From NCBI GenBank assembly GCA_024663395.1, contig JANFAH010000058.1:248001-312000 (forward strand): a DNA stretch of 64,000 nt, written 5' to 3'. Shown here piece by piece: positions 35,837 through 46,980 of this stretch (positions are counted from its first letter, which is position 1; every line of letters begins with the position of its first letter). The notes under the pieces were generated by a model. That model saw nothing but the letters and a program-made list of their open reading frames with translations, had not been told where the DNA came from and searched no databases. Source of the stretch: Pisolithus tinctorius. Its lineage: Eukaryota; Basidiomycota; Agaricomycetes; Boletales; Pisolithaceae. Made by a program: the position numbers and the translations under genes.

Positions 35837-36032
35837 GTGCCCCCCCCTTAGGGCCTGAACCCCTGAAGGCCGCATGTACGGAACGAGATCAACACGAGTT
35901 GATCATTTGAAATTATTTTGATGCCTCGAGGATAATGGGTTTAGCCGCGGCGGAGCTCCGTCGGAGTTCGAAGTTCCGCTTAAAAACACGTGTTAGGGTA
36001 CCAATCCCTCGTATCCCATCCCCCCCACCATC

Positions 36033-37280
36033 ATGTCCTCTCAACGTCAGAACAAAACCCCCCAGCCCACCCCTGGTCACTCTCGTGACTACTCCCAGGT
36101 CGCCGACGACGACCTAATCGTCCTTACAGACGACTCGACGGACACCGAGCGCGAGAAGACAGCGGAGAAGGCACGTCGGCGAGAAGAGGCGGAGATGAAG
36201 GAGCGAGAACGCGAGGCGGAGCGCAAGGCCAAACGAGAGGAGGCCAAGCGACGAAAGGCGGAAGAGGCACGGCAGGAGGCGGAGCGGAGGCAGAGAGAGG
36301 AGGAAGAAGCGCAGCGGAAGAAGGCGGCGGATGAAGAGGCCGAAAGGCAAAGACAGAGAGCGGCGGAAGAGGCAGAGAAGCAGCGGCAGAGGGCCTCTCA
36401 GGAGAGGGCCCAGGCCAAGCGGGACGAGGCCGCGCAAAGGTGAGTGACAGAAACCTACCAGTCAGGCGGAGCTGACTTGTACTTTTTTTCTTTTTTCAGG
36501 TTAAGCGGCGCGGTGTACGACGTCAACACCGCCCAGAGGGTCCCTGGGACCTCTGTGGTGGTCACCGCTACCAGGAGGCCGCCCTGCACTCGCTGCGTAG
36601 CGAGTCTGACAGCAGGCCAGTGCGAGCCAGGGCAGGGCAAGACCAGGGCCTGCGTGCCCTGTCACAACAAGAAAAAGACGTGCAGCTGGACGCGGGAAGA
36701 GGCGGCGGCGGGACCTTCGCGGAAGAGAGCAGGGACGGGGAGCTCCCGAGGAGAGAAGAAGAAGAGGACGCGAGGGAAGGGAAAGGAGAGAGCGACGGAG
36801 ATGGAGGAAGCGGACGACGAGCGGGAGGCAGGCGGAGAGGACGAACCAGTGACCCCACTCGAGGGTCCTTCGGGTGCGAAAGTCCACACGCGGTGGGCGG
36901 AGTGGGAGCGGGAGCGGCAGCTGCAGGCCATGGAGAGACAGGCCGAAGCGCACGAGACCGCTGCGCTGGCCTTCGAGAGGATGGCAGACGCAGCGGAGCG
37001 GATGGCGGTGGCTGCAGAGCGGACAGCCGATGAGTGGGCGCTGTACCGCGCCTGGGCAGAGTGGGCGGAGATGAGGAGGAGGGAGGACGCGCGAGAGGCC
37101 AGAATGGCTGAGCTCGAGCGCACAGGCGGAGGATGGAAGAGGCCTCAGTCGGAGGCGGCGGAGGACAAGAACGAGGAAGCGGATGAAGGTGCGGAGGGGG
37201 ATAACGAGGAAGAGGTCGAAGGAGAGCAGGAAGGTGGTGAAGAACAGGAGGGTGGCGGAGAACAAGCGATGGAAGAGTAG
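36033..37280 (+). CDS. Antisense spliced gene in Gypsy-2: coiled-coil and cysteine-cluster protein
   Basis: Two exons, 36033-36439 and 36500-37280, flank a 60-bp intron with gtgagt donor and a long pyrimidine tract before cag. The joined frame is 395 aa. Residues about 35-135 are an almost pure Arg/Glu/Ala/Lys coiled coil. Residues about 165-197 carry six cysteines spaced C-x2-C-x8-C-x9-C-x2-C-x6-C (PPCTRC, GQC, ACVPC, KKKTC), followed by a Lys/Arg-rich basic patch (GEKKKRTRGKGKERA), then more coiled coil and an acidic Glu/Gly tail. The spacing resembles, but is not identical to, Zn2Cys6 fungal DNA-binding clusters. It is transcribed opposite to gag-pol, tail-to-tail with pol, 207 bp apart. 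A nucleic-acid-binding or regulatory role for the element is inference. Confidence 0.8.
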
Positions 37281-37487
37281 AGTGGTTTTGTTTTTCTTTT
37301 CTTTTTTTTTTTTTTTTTTTTTCTTGTCTTTAGTTTGTATATTTTTGTACTACTACGAAATAGACTTGTGACCTTTTGTTCGCGACTCTGAGAAGTGAAA
37401 TAGACAAGCGGAGAAAATGCTAAAGTACTTAAGGTAGTTCGGTGAGGGGCGGAGTTGGCCAGCGGAGGAAGATTATGTGGGCGGAGT

Positions 37488-40400
37488 TTATGGCGGAGGT
37501 TGGTACGGGCCAGGTTTGTGTGGATAGCGTTCATGGAAAGCGGACACTATGTCGGAAGCGTGATCTAGCTCAGTTGCAAGCAACCAAGAGGTCTCTTCGT
37601 CGGTGTTCTCGTAGCCAGCCCAGCGGACTAGGTACAAGAGTTGACAATGGCGGCGACGGCGGTCCACCTTAGAGTCGAGTATCTCTGATACCTCGTACTC
37701 AAGGTCACCATCGACATCCACTGGCGGAGGCGGAGGTTGTTGTCGGTTTGGGAAAGGGTTAGCCGCTGCGGCTTCCAGTTGTGAGACATGGAAGACCGGA
37801 TGTACCGAGCGCATAGAGTCAGGGAGCTTAAGGGTGACAGAATGCGTACCCGGCCTGGCCAAGATGGTGAACGGACCTAAGTACTTTTCGGAGAGTTTTT
37901 CCGAAGGACGAGTTGAGCGGAAGTACTTGGCTTTGACGTAGGCCTGTTCTCCGACCTTGAACTCAGGCGGAGGTATGCGTTTAGCATCTGCTGGACCCTG
38001 GTAGCGCTGTTGAGCGGCGGACATTTCGGAGCGGAGGAAGTCATGAAGGGCGGAGAGCTCAACGACATAGTCATGAGCCCTTGGGGAAGTGAAGTCTTGG
38101 TCAGGGACCACAGACAGGTTTGGATGGTATCCCTTGTTAGCGAAGAAGGGAGAAACTCCAGTCGTCGCACTTGGTGCGTTGTTGAAGGCGAACTCCGCTA
38201 GAGGTAACAGCTCAGCCCAATTGTCTTGTTGGTAGTTACAGTAGACACGAAGGTACTGCTCGAGAGTCTGGTTTGTTCGCTCGGTCTGGCCATCGCCTTC
38301 TGGGTGGTAACCCGAAGTGAAGTGAAGACGCATATTAAGGGCCTTTCCTAGAGAGCGGAAGAAGTGCGAGACAAACTCAGGACCTCTGTCGGAGGTGACA
38401 TTAGCTGGTACTCCGTGCTTGGAGAAGACATGGGTTAGGAAAAGCTTAGCGAGTTCGGCGGAGGTGACGGAGTCGTGGGTGGGGATGAACACCGCTTGCT
38501 TTGAGAGGCGGTCCACTACCACGAGTATGGCGGAGTAGCCATCGGAGTTGGGGAGGTGTTCGATGAAGTCCATGGAGATGGAGTTCCAAGGTCTCTCTGG
38601 GACGGGGAGTTGCTTCAGTAGACCATAAGGGCGGTGACGCGGAGTTTTGCTCCGTCCACAGGCGGTGCAAGACCTGACGTATTCTTTCACGTCGGAGCGG
38701 AGGTTGGGCCACACGTAGTCCCTGCGGACGAGTTCTAGGGTGCGGTTTTGCCCGAAATGGCCTGCCAGAGGATGATCATGCTTGAACCGAAGCACTCGAA
38801 GGCGGAGGTCATCAATGTCAGGGACAAAGATACGACCGTCAAGGCGGAGTAGACCGTCGGAGTCCAGGGACCACCGAGGCTTAGTCGGAGTTGGAAGACG
38901 GCTGGCGGAGACAGGATCGGATGGTAGGGCGGAGATGATGTCGGAGTGCAAGCACTCAACATCGAAGACCATGGCGGCGCGGAGCACAGGTGCCATGAGG
39001 GTGGTGGTACGGAGGGACGACGCGAGTTGCTCCTGTGTAAACATAGGGCGGAGATTGTGAGGATTTACCTGCGCGTAGTCCCTATCCCCCCCTTTTGGGT
39101 AGACGTCCCAACGTCGCGTAAGTGCGTCGGGTTTGGCTCCTAAGCGGCCAGGTCGGAAGCGGATGGAAAGATTAAACTGGGAAAGGTACTCCGACCAGCG
39201 GGCCTGTCGACGGGTGAGAACCTTAGAGGTGGAAAAGTACTCAAGGTTTTTGTGGTCCGTCACCACGTCGACAGGTAAGGCGGAGCCTTCTAAGTAATGC
39301 CGCCAATGGCGGAAGGCCTCGAAGATGGCCAACAGCTCCTTGTCGTGGGTATCATAATTGAGTTCTGGCGCGGTCATGGTGCGGGAGTAGAAAGCGACTG
39401 GGCGGAGTTCACCGTCGGAGCAGGTGATCGACAAAATGCCAGCAATGGCATAGTCGGAGGCGTCGGTTTCCACTGTAAGCGGAGCGTCAGGGACCCAGTG
39501 AGTGAGAATAGGGGCGGAGCTGAAGGCATCCTTCAGGCGGAGGAAGGCGGAGCGGCACTCCTCGGAAAAGTTCCAAAGAGCACCCTTTCGCGTGAGGCGA
39601 GTGAGCGGAACGACGATGTCGGAGTAGTTATTAATGAATCGTCTGTAGAAATTTGCGAAACCAAGGAAAGACTGGATGTCTCGCACCTTCCGCGGCTCAG
39701 GCCAGTCGCGGACTGCCTGAACCTTCTCAGCGGACATGGTGAGACCGGAGGGAGAAAGAACATAACCGAGGTACTCGACGGAGTCGGAGTGGAACTCGCA
39801 CTTCTCTGGCTTGGCATAAAGACCATGCTTTCGAAGGCGGCGGAGTACCTCTTTTACGTGTTCGCGATGCGACTCCATGTCCTGCGAATAGATTAAGATG
39901 TCATCGAGGTATACCACGACGCAGACATCGAGCATGTCTGCAAAGATGCTATTAACAAACCGCTGGAAGGCCGCAGGCGCATTAGTCAGACCGAACGGCA
40001 TTACCCGCCACTCGTAAGAACCATAACAAGTGCGGAATGCTGTTTTCCATTCATCTCCGTCTGCGATGCGGACTAGATGATAGGCATGGCGGAGGTCGAT
40101 CTTGGTATAGACTTTAGCGCGGCTTGGGGAGTCGAGTAGGTCGGAGATGAGCGGCAGCGGATAGCGGTCTTTTTTCGTGATTTTATTGAGTCCTCGATAA
40201 TCAACGCAGAGGCGGAGTGAACCGTCCTTCTTCTTCACGAAGAGGACAGGGGCACCGTGAGCGGAGGTGGACTGCTTGATGAAACCGTAGCCAAGATGCT
40301 CGTCAATGAAGGTGCGGAGAGCTTCAAGCTCTGGCGGAGAAAGAGAGTAGATCGTGCCAATGGGCGGAGAAGCTCCTTCCTCGAGGTCGATCTTGAGATC

Positions 40401-41206
40401 GAACGAGCGGTGTGGCGGAAGTTCAGTGGCCTTGTCTTTGCTAAAGACGTCGGCAAACTCGTGATACTCAGAAGGAACCGAGGAGAGGTCAGGAGGCGGA
40501 GATGAAGCGGAGGACGCACGAAGCTTCACATCATCAGCAGAGAGTTGTAAGCGGAACTGTCTAGAGCCAGGGAGAGCACAGGCTCTGACATACGCAGCAG
40601 CATTGATGAGTGAGACGAGCGGAGCGGAGCGCGGCGAGTCGGTCGGAGATGCAGTCGGAGCTGCAAACGGAGCGGAGGGTGTCGGATCCGGAGCGGAGGT
40701 CGCAACGGAAGGTGACGAAGGCGCCTGGGGCGTCGGCATTCCCTGTAGCGGTGGTTTGAACGATATACTGCCCAGTACCCAGTCAATCGACGGATTGAAG
40801 CGGGTGAGCCAGTTGTGTCCTAATACCAGCGAACAAGAAGAATCCAACGGAGTAACATAAAACGAAGCGGAATTGACATCGCCGGAAGGAAAGCGGAGGG
40901 AAAGATCTACTTCTTGGGAAATGACAGCATTGGTACTACCATCAAACAAGCGGAGCGGAATTGGCGGAGAAACGGAGGAGACAGGAATGTCATATTTTTT
41001 GATTATAGACGGATCTACGAAGCAATGAGAAGAACCAGAATCGATCAACGCAGAAACAGTATCAACAGAATAATCCAGAAGGGTTACAGACGGAAGTAAA
41101 GAATTGGGACTAGAAAGAGCGGACGCGTTGAGTCGGACGTCCGGTTGCGCACAGTTGGGTTCAACGCTTCCTCCAGGCTGTGCGAGCTCCCTGGAGGAGC
41201 GGACTA
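37488..41206 (-). CDS. Gypsy-2 Pol (protease-RT-RNase H-integrase-chromodomain)
   Basis: One uninterrupted frame. It is open from the end of gag, where it is entered by a -1 shift, giving about 1239 residues. Protease: ALIDSGSSHCFVD. Reverse transcriptase: RLCVDYRGLNKITKKDRYPL, then PFGLTNAPAAFQRFVN and the catalytic VYLDDILIY. RNase H: VETDASDYAIA, with DKELLAI. Integrase: H-H-C-C zinc region (HPLAGHFGQNRTLELV, CTACGRSKT), SMDFIEHLP, TSDRGPEFVSHFF and ADGQTER-like EGDGQTERTNQTLEQY. The C-terminus has a chromodomain (LLYLVRWAGYENTDEETSW), which in chromoviruses guides integration to heterochromatin. All catalytic motifs look intact. Confidence 0.94.
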
Positions 41207-42487
41207 ATTTTTTGACTCTGCCTTCTCCGCAGGCGGAGTAGGCGGAGTTTCAACCGTAGCTGCACGGGCTTTGGCTGCGCGAGAGGTGGACTTGGGACAG
41301 TCCTTGGCGGAATGGCCAGCCTCGCCACAGAAGAGGCAGAGGTTATTCTTCATCCTGTGCTGGCGCTCAGCGGAGGTGAGTTTGCCATCTTTACCCAGAA
41401 GGTGGGCAATATCGGACTTGGACGCGTCGGACTTGGGCGGATCTTTCTGCCTGCCCTTGCCCTTGGCGTCGGACTTCGGAGCGGAGGCAGAGGGCGACGA
41501 TTTACTTTTGTTGTCGGAGTTCGAGGACTGCGACTTGTCGGAGGCGGACTTGGTGGTGCGCGAGATTTCTGCTTTGCGCTCCCAGTAGCGCGCATCGATG
41601 GTCTGGGCGAGTTCGCGGAGTTGTGCGAGGGTAGAAGGCTTACCGACGCGAGCGATCTCGTCCTTGATGCGGTCTGGAAGTCCGCTATAGAAGCGGTGGC
41701 GGAGTGCACCGACACCGTAGTCCTTGACTTGCGAAGCCCAGCGATTGAACTCCACGACATATTTGGTAATACGAGAACCATCCTTCATGGTGAGGTTCTC
41801 GAGTTGTTGGACGGCATCCGCTATGGCATCATGCGGACCGAAGTTAGTTGTGAGCTCTTGTAAGAACTCATGGTAGTCGTCCATCCAGAGCGGGCGGTCA
41901 TAGTTGTCGGGGTTTAGCAAATCTGGCTCGAACCAAGCCAGGGCCATACCCTTGAGATAAGATTGAGCGAAGGTAACCTTTGCTCTGTCGGAGCGGAATG
42001 CGCGAGGGCGGTCTTGGAAGTTCAGCTCGCATTGTACGAGGAACTCGCGGAGTTTCTTAGGGTCGGAGCCGTCGAAGGTGTCGGGCTCGCGGACTTTGGT
42101 TTTCGGAGCGGAGTCCCCAGTGCGCGAACTAGACCGCGCAAGCGCATGGACAGCTCTAGCAAGAGCTACGAGGGGATCCTCTGGCGGCTCAGCCGGGTCT
42201 TCGGGGACATCCCCGTCACCGCTGCCCCCGCCGTCGGGATCACCATCAGGATAGTCAGGGTCGGGATCAGGTCCATCATCTCGGTTACGAGGAGACGGAG
42301 TATGGAAAGCTGATGGGTGGAGGTCGGAGCGACCAGCTTGCGAAGCGCTTTCGCCTTCAGCGCGAGAGCGGCGTCGAGCGGAGAAGGATTGGAATTGTTC
42401 GACGACGGAAGGGAGTCGACGCGGATTGGCTAGCGCTACAGCGAGGTTCTCGGCGACCTCTCTTTGGGATTGAGCTCGAGTTCTCAT
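41204..42487 (-). CDS. Gypsy-2 Gag
   Basis: Frame of 427 codons ending TAG at 41204-41206. A capsid-like region contains FDGSDPKKLREFLVQCELNF, ALAWFEPDLL and the GPHDAIADAVQQLENL block typical of chromoviral gag. A Ser/Lys-rich linker leads to a CCHC zinc knuckle (CLFCGEAGHSAKDC, C-x2-C-x4-H-x4-C) near the C-terminus. Complete and without internal stops. Starts close to the 5' LTR (about 60 bp downstream), leaving a short leader. Confidence 0.93.
   Translation of the reverse strand: MRTRAQSQREVAENLAVALANPRRLPSVVEQFQSFSARRRSRAEGESASQAGRSDLHPSAFHTPSPRNRDDGPDPDPDYPDGDPDGGGSGDGDVPEDPAEPPEDPLVALARAVHALARSSSRTGDSAPKTKVREPDTFDGSDPKKLREFLVQCELNFQDRPRAFRSDRAKVTFAQSYLKGMALAWFEPDLLNPDNYDRPLWMDDYHEFLQELTTNFGPHDAIADAVQQLENLTMKDGSRITKYVVEFNRWASQVKDYGVGALRHRFYSGLPDRIKDEIARVGKPSTLAQLRELAQTIDARYWERKAEISRTTKSASDKSQSSNSDNKSKSSPSASAPKSDAKGKGRQKDPPKSDASKSDIAHLLGKDGKLTSAERQHRMKNNLCLFCGEAGHSAKDCPKSTSRAAKARAATVETPPTPPAEKAESKN
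41207..41213 (-). promoter_or_regulatory. -1 ribosomal frameshift heptamer between gag and pol
   Basis: Read on the minus strand the sequence is A AAA AAT in the gag frame, immediately followed by the gag stop TAG. A -1 slip continues exactly into the open pol frame (AAA AAA TTA GTC). The fit to the X XXY YYZ rule and the position are seen directly; use in vivo is inferred. Confidence 0.8.
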
Positions 42488-42548
42488 AACGGTGTAAGTT
42501 TTTCAGAGGACAGAAAACGAGATCGTACAAGTGTGAGTACGAATATAC

Positions 42549-43262
42549 TGTCAAGTCCGGGCCTACTCCGACCAACTCCGACGCTATATTAGGTCTAGAG
42601 AGGGGTTCGGAAGCAAGTCCGACACACAGGGATAGAACTCCGACTAGCGGAGTGTCGGCAGGAACGAAGACCGCCGAGACAAAGGCGGAGCGGAGTGAGG
42701 GCGTCGGGTTTAGCTCGTGCGCTACCCCCTTGCACGATCTCAGCCCTCGTATTTCAGAGGGAGAGTACAGACGGAGAGTCGGAGATAACTCCGACAGACA
42801 GAAGACGGAATCAGAGGGAGTAGGAACTAAGTTGATATTCGTACTGAAGAACAGCGGAGTACAGTACATGTTTTTATACTACTACGGAGGTACAGTAACC
42901 GGAATCGGAACTGACATACGGAGACTCATAAGTTTTCAAGTAAAATTTCCTGGACGACGAATGAAGGGTAGACGGAGGACATACGAACGGGTAACACAGA
43001 ACATCCAGAAAAGGAAACAGTCCAGGCGCTGGACCACGCGGTGAGCGCGCTGCGGAGTACCTGACTGCGAAGGTAGTCACATGACCCCTCAGAGGACGGA
43101 CCGCTCGGTCCGGTAGGAGAGCGACACAAGTCCGACAGTAGTCGGAGCGGAGATGGTTCGCAACCAACAGAAGTTGGGCGGAGTTGGTGCGGAGTGAGTG
43201 AATGACAGGCGGAGTGGAGCGCGGAGTGAGTAAGGGCTTAGTGTGAACGCACGGTTATGACA
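42549..43262 (-). repeat. Gypsy-2 5' LTR (right copy, 714 bp)
   Basis: Upstream LTR for the minus-strand genes. No canonical TGG-type primer site follows it in sense (gtatattcgtactcacac), so the priming tRNA or self-priming mode is not resolved. Confidence 0.93.
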
Positions 43263-46200
43263 TCAGCCTTTTGTCGGTCTGTCTGGATATATTCAATGGC
43301 AAACATATTGTCCTGTACACATTCGTGAATGAAGTGCCACTGGACATCAATATGCTTAGAGCGACCATCAGAGACTGGATTCTCAGCAATAAAGCGAGCA
43401 CCCATATTATCACAATAGAGAATGGTTTTCTCTGTGTGAAGGTCTAGCTCTTTAAACAGCATATGAAGCCATTTAATTTGCCGGGCAGAATCGCATAGAG
43501 CCATATATTCGGCTTCTGTTGATGATAAGGCAATAGTCTTTTGTTTCCTTGATCGCCAAGAAATAAGGGAGGTACCAAGAAACATGGCATATCCGGTAGT
43601 GGAATGACGAGTATCCACATTTGCAGCCCAATCGGAATCAGCGAAGCCATAAAGGCGAGCTTCATTTCTGGAATAGTAAAGCGCTAGCTTCGGAGTGGAA
43701 GCAATATATTTGACAATGTGAAGTGCTTTATTTCGGTGATCTTCTGTAGGATTCGACATGTATTGTGACATGCGAATGACAGCAAAGGCAATATCTGGGC
43801 AAGTTCCCAGAGCCATATAGAGAAGAGATCTGATTATAGATTGGTATTGGGAGCGAAGTGTGGAAGAAGCTTGATAGGAAGATTCTGGTTTCGAAGGTTG
43901 ATATCCGGAAGGGAGTGGAGTGCAGACGTTATGTGCATTCTCCATTTGGAATCTTTTGATCACCTTTTTGACATAAGGGATCTGATCCAGGTAGATCTCG
44001 TACTTGGCACGGTTTCTGTGGATTTGAAGACCAAGATATTCTTTACATTCTCCAAGGTCTCGTGATTCCCATTTCTTCATAAATTCTTCCTTTTTAGCTT
44101 TCAGGAGTTTAGGATTAGATCCTAAAAATAATCCATCGTCAACATAGACGAGAAAGATGATGATGCCAGCATTGGATTTAAAGATATAAATCCCTGCATC
44201 CACTTTGGATCTTGTATAGCCCATGCGAAGAAGGGAAGCATGTAGGGCTTTGTTCCATGCTAATGCTGCTTGCTTTAAGCCATAAAGAGCTCGCAGCAAC
44301 CGATAAACCTTGTGCTCTTGACCTTTAACTTTGAAACCTTCTGGTTGTTCCATATAGATTTCTTCATCCAAACCACCATAAAGGAAAGCGGTTTTGACAT
44401 CCAGAGCGCTCATTTCCCAATTTCGTTGAGCAGCGAATGCAAGAAGGATCCGCACTGTCTCAAAACGAGCGACTGGTGAGAAGGTGTCTTCAAAGTCAGT
44501 TCCGAATTCTTGTGTAAAACCTTTTGCCACAAGACGAGCTTTATAGCGACCATCGCTTTTGATAGCGAAAACCCATTGACACTTGACTGGTTTTCTATCC
44601 GGTTTTGGGTCCACTAATGTCCAAACATTTCTCTCCTCTATAGATTTGATTTCGTCCTTCATGGCTTCCTGCCATTTCTTTTGTAATTCCATAGGTAACC
44701 TCAGAACATCTTTATAGTGTTCTGGGGATTCCTTGACACGAGCAGCAAGAAGAAACTCAAAGGTATTGGCAGAATTGCCCATTTCTTCTTTGATTTCTTT
44801 CATTGGTTCAGGAGTATCGGGAATAGGAGTTAGGGGTGAAGGCGACGGTGGAGTATGTCTCTCTTGTGTCCACTGAGTTGGAACAGAAGGAGGGACGAGA
44901 TGAGGAGGAAGACGAGGTGAAGGTGGTCTTCTCTCTTCTTGTCTAACTCAAATGTCCTCTCTGACATTTCAAATATTCTGTGGTAACCACGCCTGTCTTT
45001 CCCGAATATCATGGTCGTGTTCAAGTTGTTGTAATCTATCTCTGCGTTGTTCCAAAGTTTGTGGAATGCGAGAAGGTGGAATTACATTTCTTGAAGGACG
45101 AGTTTCCTGTGTAGGAGGAATCCAAGGTTGATATGGATGTTTTAAAACCTTGGGGTCGACTGGAGGAATAGCAGCAGGTGCCTTTCGAGGTGGTTGAGTA
45201 GGAGGTGTAGGTCTAGGAGGACCTGACGGTCTGTGTTGACCACCCTGCTGTGGGTTTAAAGGATTATGAGGAGGATGAGGAACATTAGGTGGTTGGATTG
45301 GATGAGGTCCAAAGTCGGGAGGATCAATCCCGAAGTCTGGTAGGTTTTGAACCGGATTAGAAGGTTGACCAGTAGTTTGGTCGGGTTCGGAATCTGAGTC
45401 ATTTAAGGTATCGGATTTGCGTTTACTATCCGAACAGAAAGGGAAGGAGTCTTCTACGAATTTTGCAGTTCTTGACAAAATAACTTTGTGACCATATAGG
45501 AATCTGTATCCTTTGGTTTTTGGTTCGTATCCTAGGAAGATCATTTCAATTGCGTGTGGGTCCAATTTATCCTTTGTTCTTTTGGCACCCAAACATAGGC
45601 TTTGCAACCGAATGTGCGAAAATAGGAAATATCAGGAATCTTGCCAGTGAATAATTCAGCTGGAGTCTTGAATCCAATTCTCTTGAGTGGTGTCCGGTTG
45701 TACACATGAAGTGCACAGTCAAAAGCAAAGTTCCAATATTTCTTTGGAAGGCATGCATGATGACGTATTGTTCCGGATTTCTCCAGGATAGTACGATTGA
45801 ATCGTTCTGCACGACCATTTTGTTGTGGTTGATCAGCTATTGAAAGCTGATGAGCAATTCCTCGAGAGTTGAGGAGCGTTTTGAACTGATTTCCTATAAA
45901 TTCTCCCCCTCGATCTGAATGGAGAGTGGCTAATTCAAGGCCAAGATGACGTTGCATTCCAACCAACCAATCAGCGAACTGACAGTAGGTATCGGACTTG
46001 TTCCGCAAATAAATGCAGAACCCGAAAGAGGAAAAGTCATCAAGAAGAGTAAGAACATATTTGGATCGATAGTAGGATTCGATAGGAAGTTCAAGAAGGT
46101 CGGCATGAATGAGTTCCAAGGGGTGAATAGCACGTTTATACGAGGCAGTAAAAGGCTGAGAAGCCATTTTGCCTTGGGCACATGCTTTGCAATCTTGTAT

Positions 46201-46980
46201 CCCTTTTAAAGTTATTTGTGGAAGACCCAATCGGCATAAATGATGTAGGATATTATTCACTGGGTGTCCCAACCGGTTATGCCAAAGTAATTCGGCATCC
46301 GGAGTAACCATCGGGCAAAGGACCGAAAATGCATTGGTAGGTGGAAGCGGAACGCCCACAAACCAGTGTAACAGTGAACTCGGACAGGCTAATTGTGCCT
46401 TCACGAGAATCCAGCCGTCAGGTGTTCGGATTACCTCACTTGTAGAGGTCGCTTCGCTTCTATATCCCCTTTTTAGAAGCACATTTCGAGAACAAAGTCT
46501 CTTTGAAAATTGTGGGCTGTAAACAACGTCTTCAAGGCATAAGGTACTCCCATTTTCGAGTTGGAGTATAATGGTTCCTTTGCCAAGAATATTGACTTTT
46601 TGTTTACCTGCAGTATTAGCTAGTTCCGGAGTGGAAAATGCTCGATATGATAGAAAATCAGAGCGATACGGAGTCACATGATGTGAAGCTCCAGAATCTA
46701 GCATCCATATGGACTCGCCTTTTGGAAGTGATGAAACGACTGACGTGTCACAGGGGTAACAGTCATAAGAGTCGTATGCATTGCGGTCGAACTCGCCAGG
46801 GTGGTAACCACTGACAGAGTTCTCTGGATCGTAATCAAAATCAGGTACATCAAGACAAATAAAAGGACAAGGTATTCTGGTAGACCTCAAGTCCGGGACA
46901 GATGCATGAAAGTCTCTTAATGAAACTGTAAAGCGAGAGCGTACTCGTTTGGAACGCTTATTAGTAGGTAATATTCCTGC
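43263..46980 (-). pseudogene. Copia Pol (protease-integrase-RT-RNase H), decayed
   Basis: From 46890 down: protease IWMLDSGASHHVTP, GAG-pre-integrase (LLWHNRLGH and DCKACAQGK), integrase core (LIHADLLELP, LHSDRGGEFIG, QQNGRAERFNRT), a Pro-rich linker (45000-45400), RVT_2 reverse transcriptase (WVFAIKSDGRYKARLVAKGF, ALDVKTAFLYGGLDEEIYME, VYVDDGLF) and RNase H (FADSDWAANVDTRHSTTGYA, SSTEAEYMAL). Lesions: a one-base deletion near 45580 shifting the frame after VWVPKEQR, and in-frame TGA codons at 44969-44971 and 44948-44950 in the linker. The end at 43263 is cut by Gypsy-2 inside DRQKAD. Confidence 0.93.

Larger units (their letters stand above)
35123..43262 (-). mobile_element. Gypsy-2: near-intact Ty3/Gypsy chromovirus with antisense gene, 8.14 kb
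   Basis: LTRs 35123-35836 and 42549-43262, 714 bp each, start tgtcaagtccggg and end ggttatgaca, and differ at only 3 positions by eye. The target duplication tcagc lies at 35118-35122 and 43263-43267. Sense is the minus strand: 5' LTR (right), gag 41204-42487, pol to 37488, then a plus-strand antisense gene 36033-37280, a polypurine tract (aagggggggg in sense) and the 3' LTR. Open gag and pol, a frameshift heptamer and young LTRs suggest recent mobility. The whole element is saturated with the word cggag on the plus strand. Confidence 0.94.

Noticed and set aside
36501..37265. 254-codon minus-strand ORF opposite the antisense gene of Gypsy-2
   Set aside because: It is a Leu/Arg/Pro-rich mirror of the spliced plus-strand gene, whose Glu/Arg/Ala codons leave the complementary frame open. 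No motif, no domain, and the plus strand has clear splice signals.
42652..43044. 130-codon ORF duplicated at 35226 and 42652
   Set aside because: It lies wholly within the Gypsy-2 LTR, identical in both copies, with Arg/Gly-rich composition from the cggag words and no domain.
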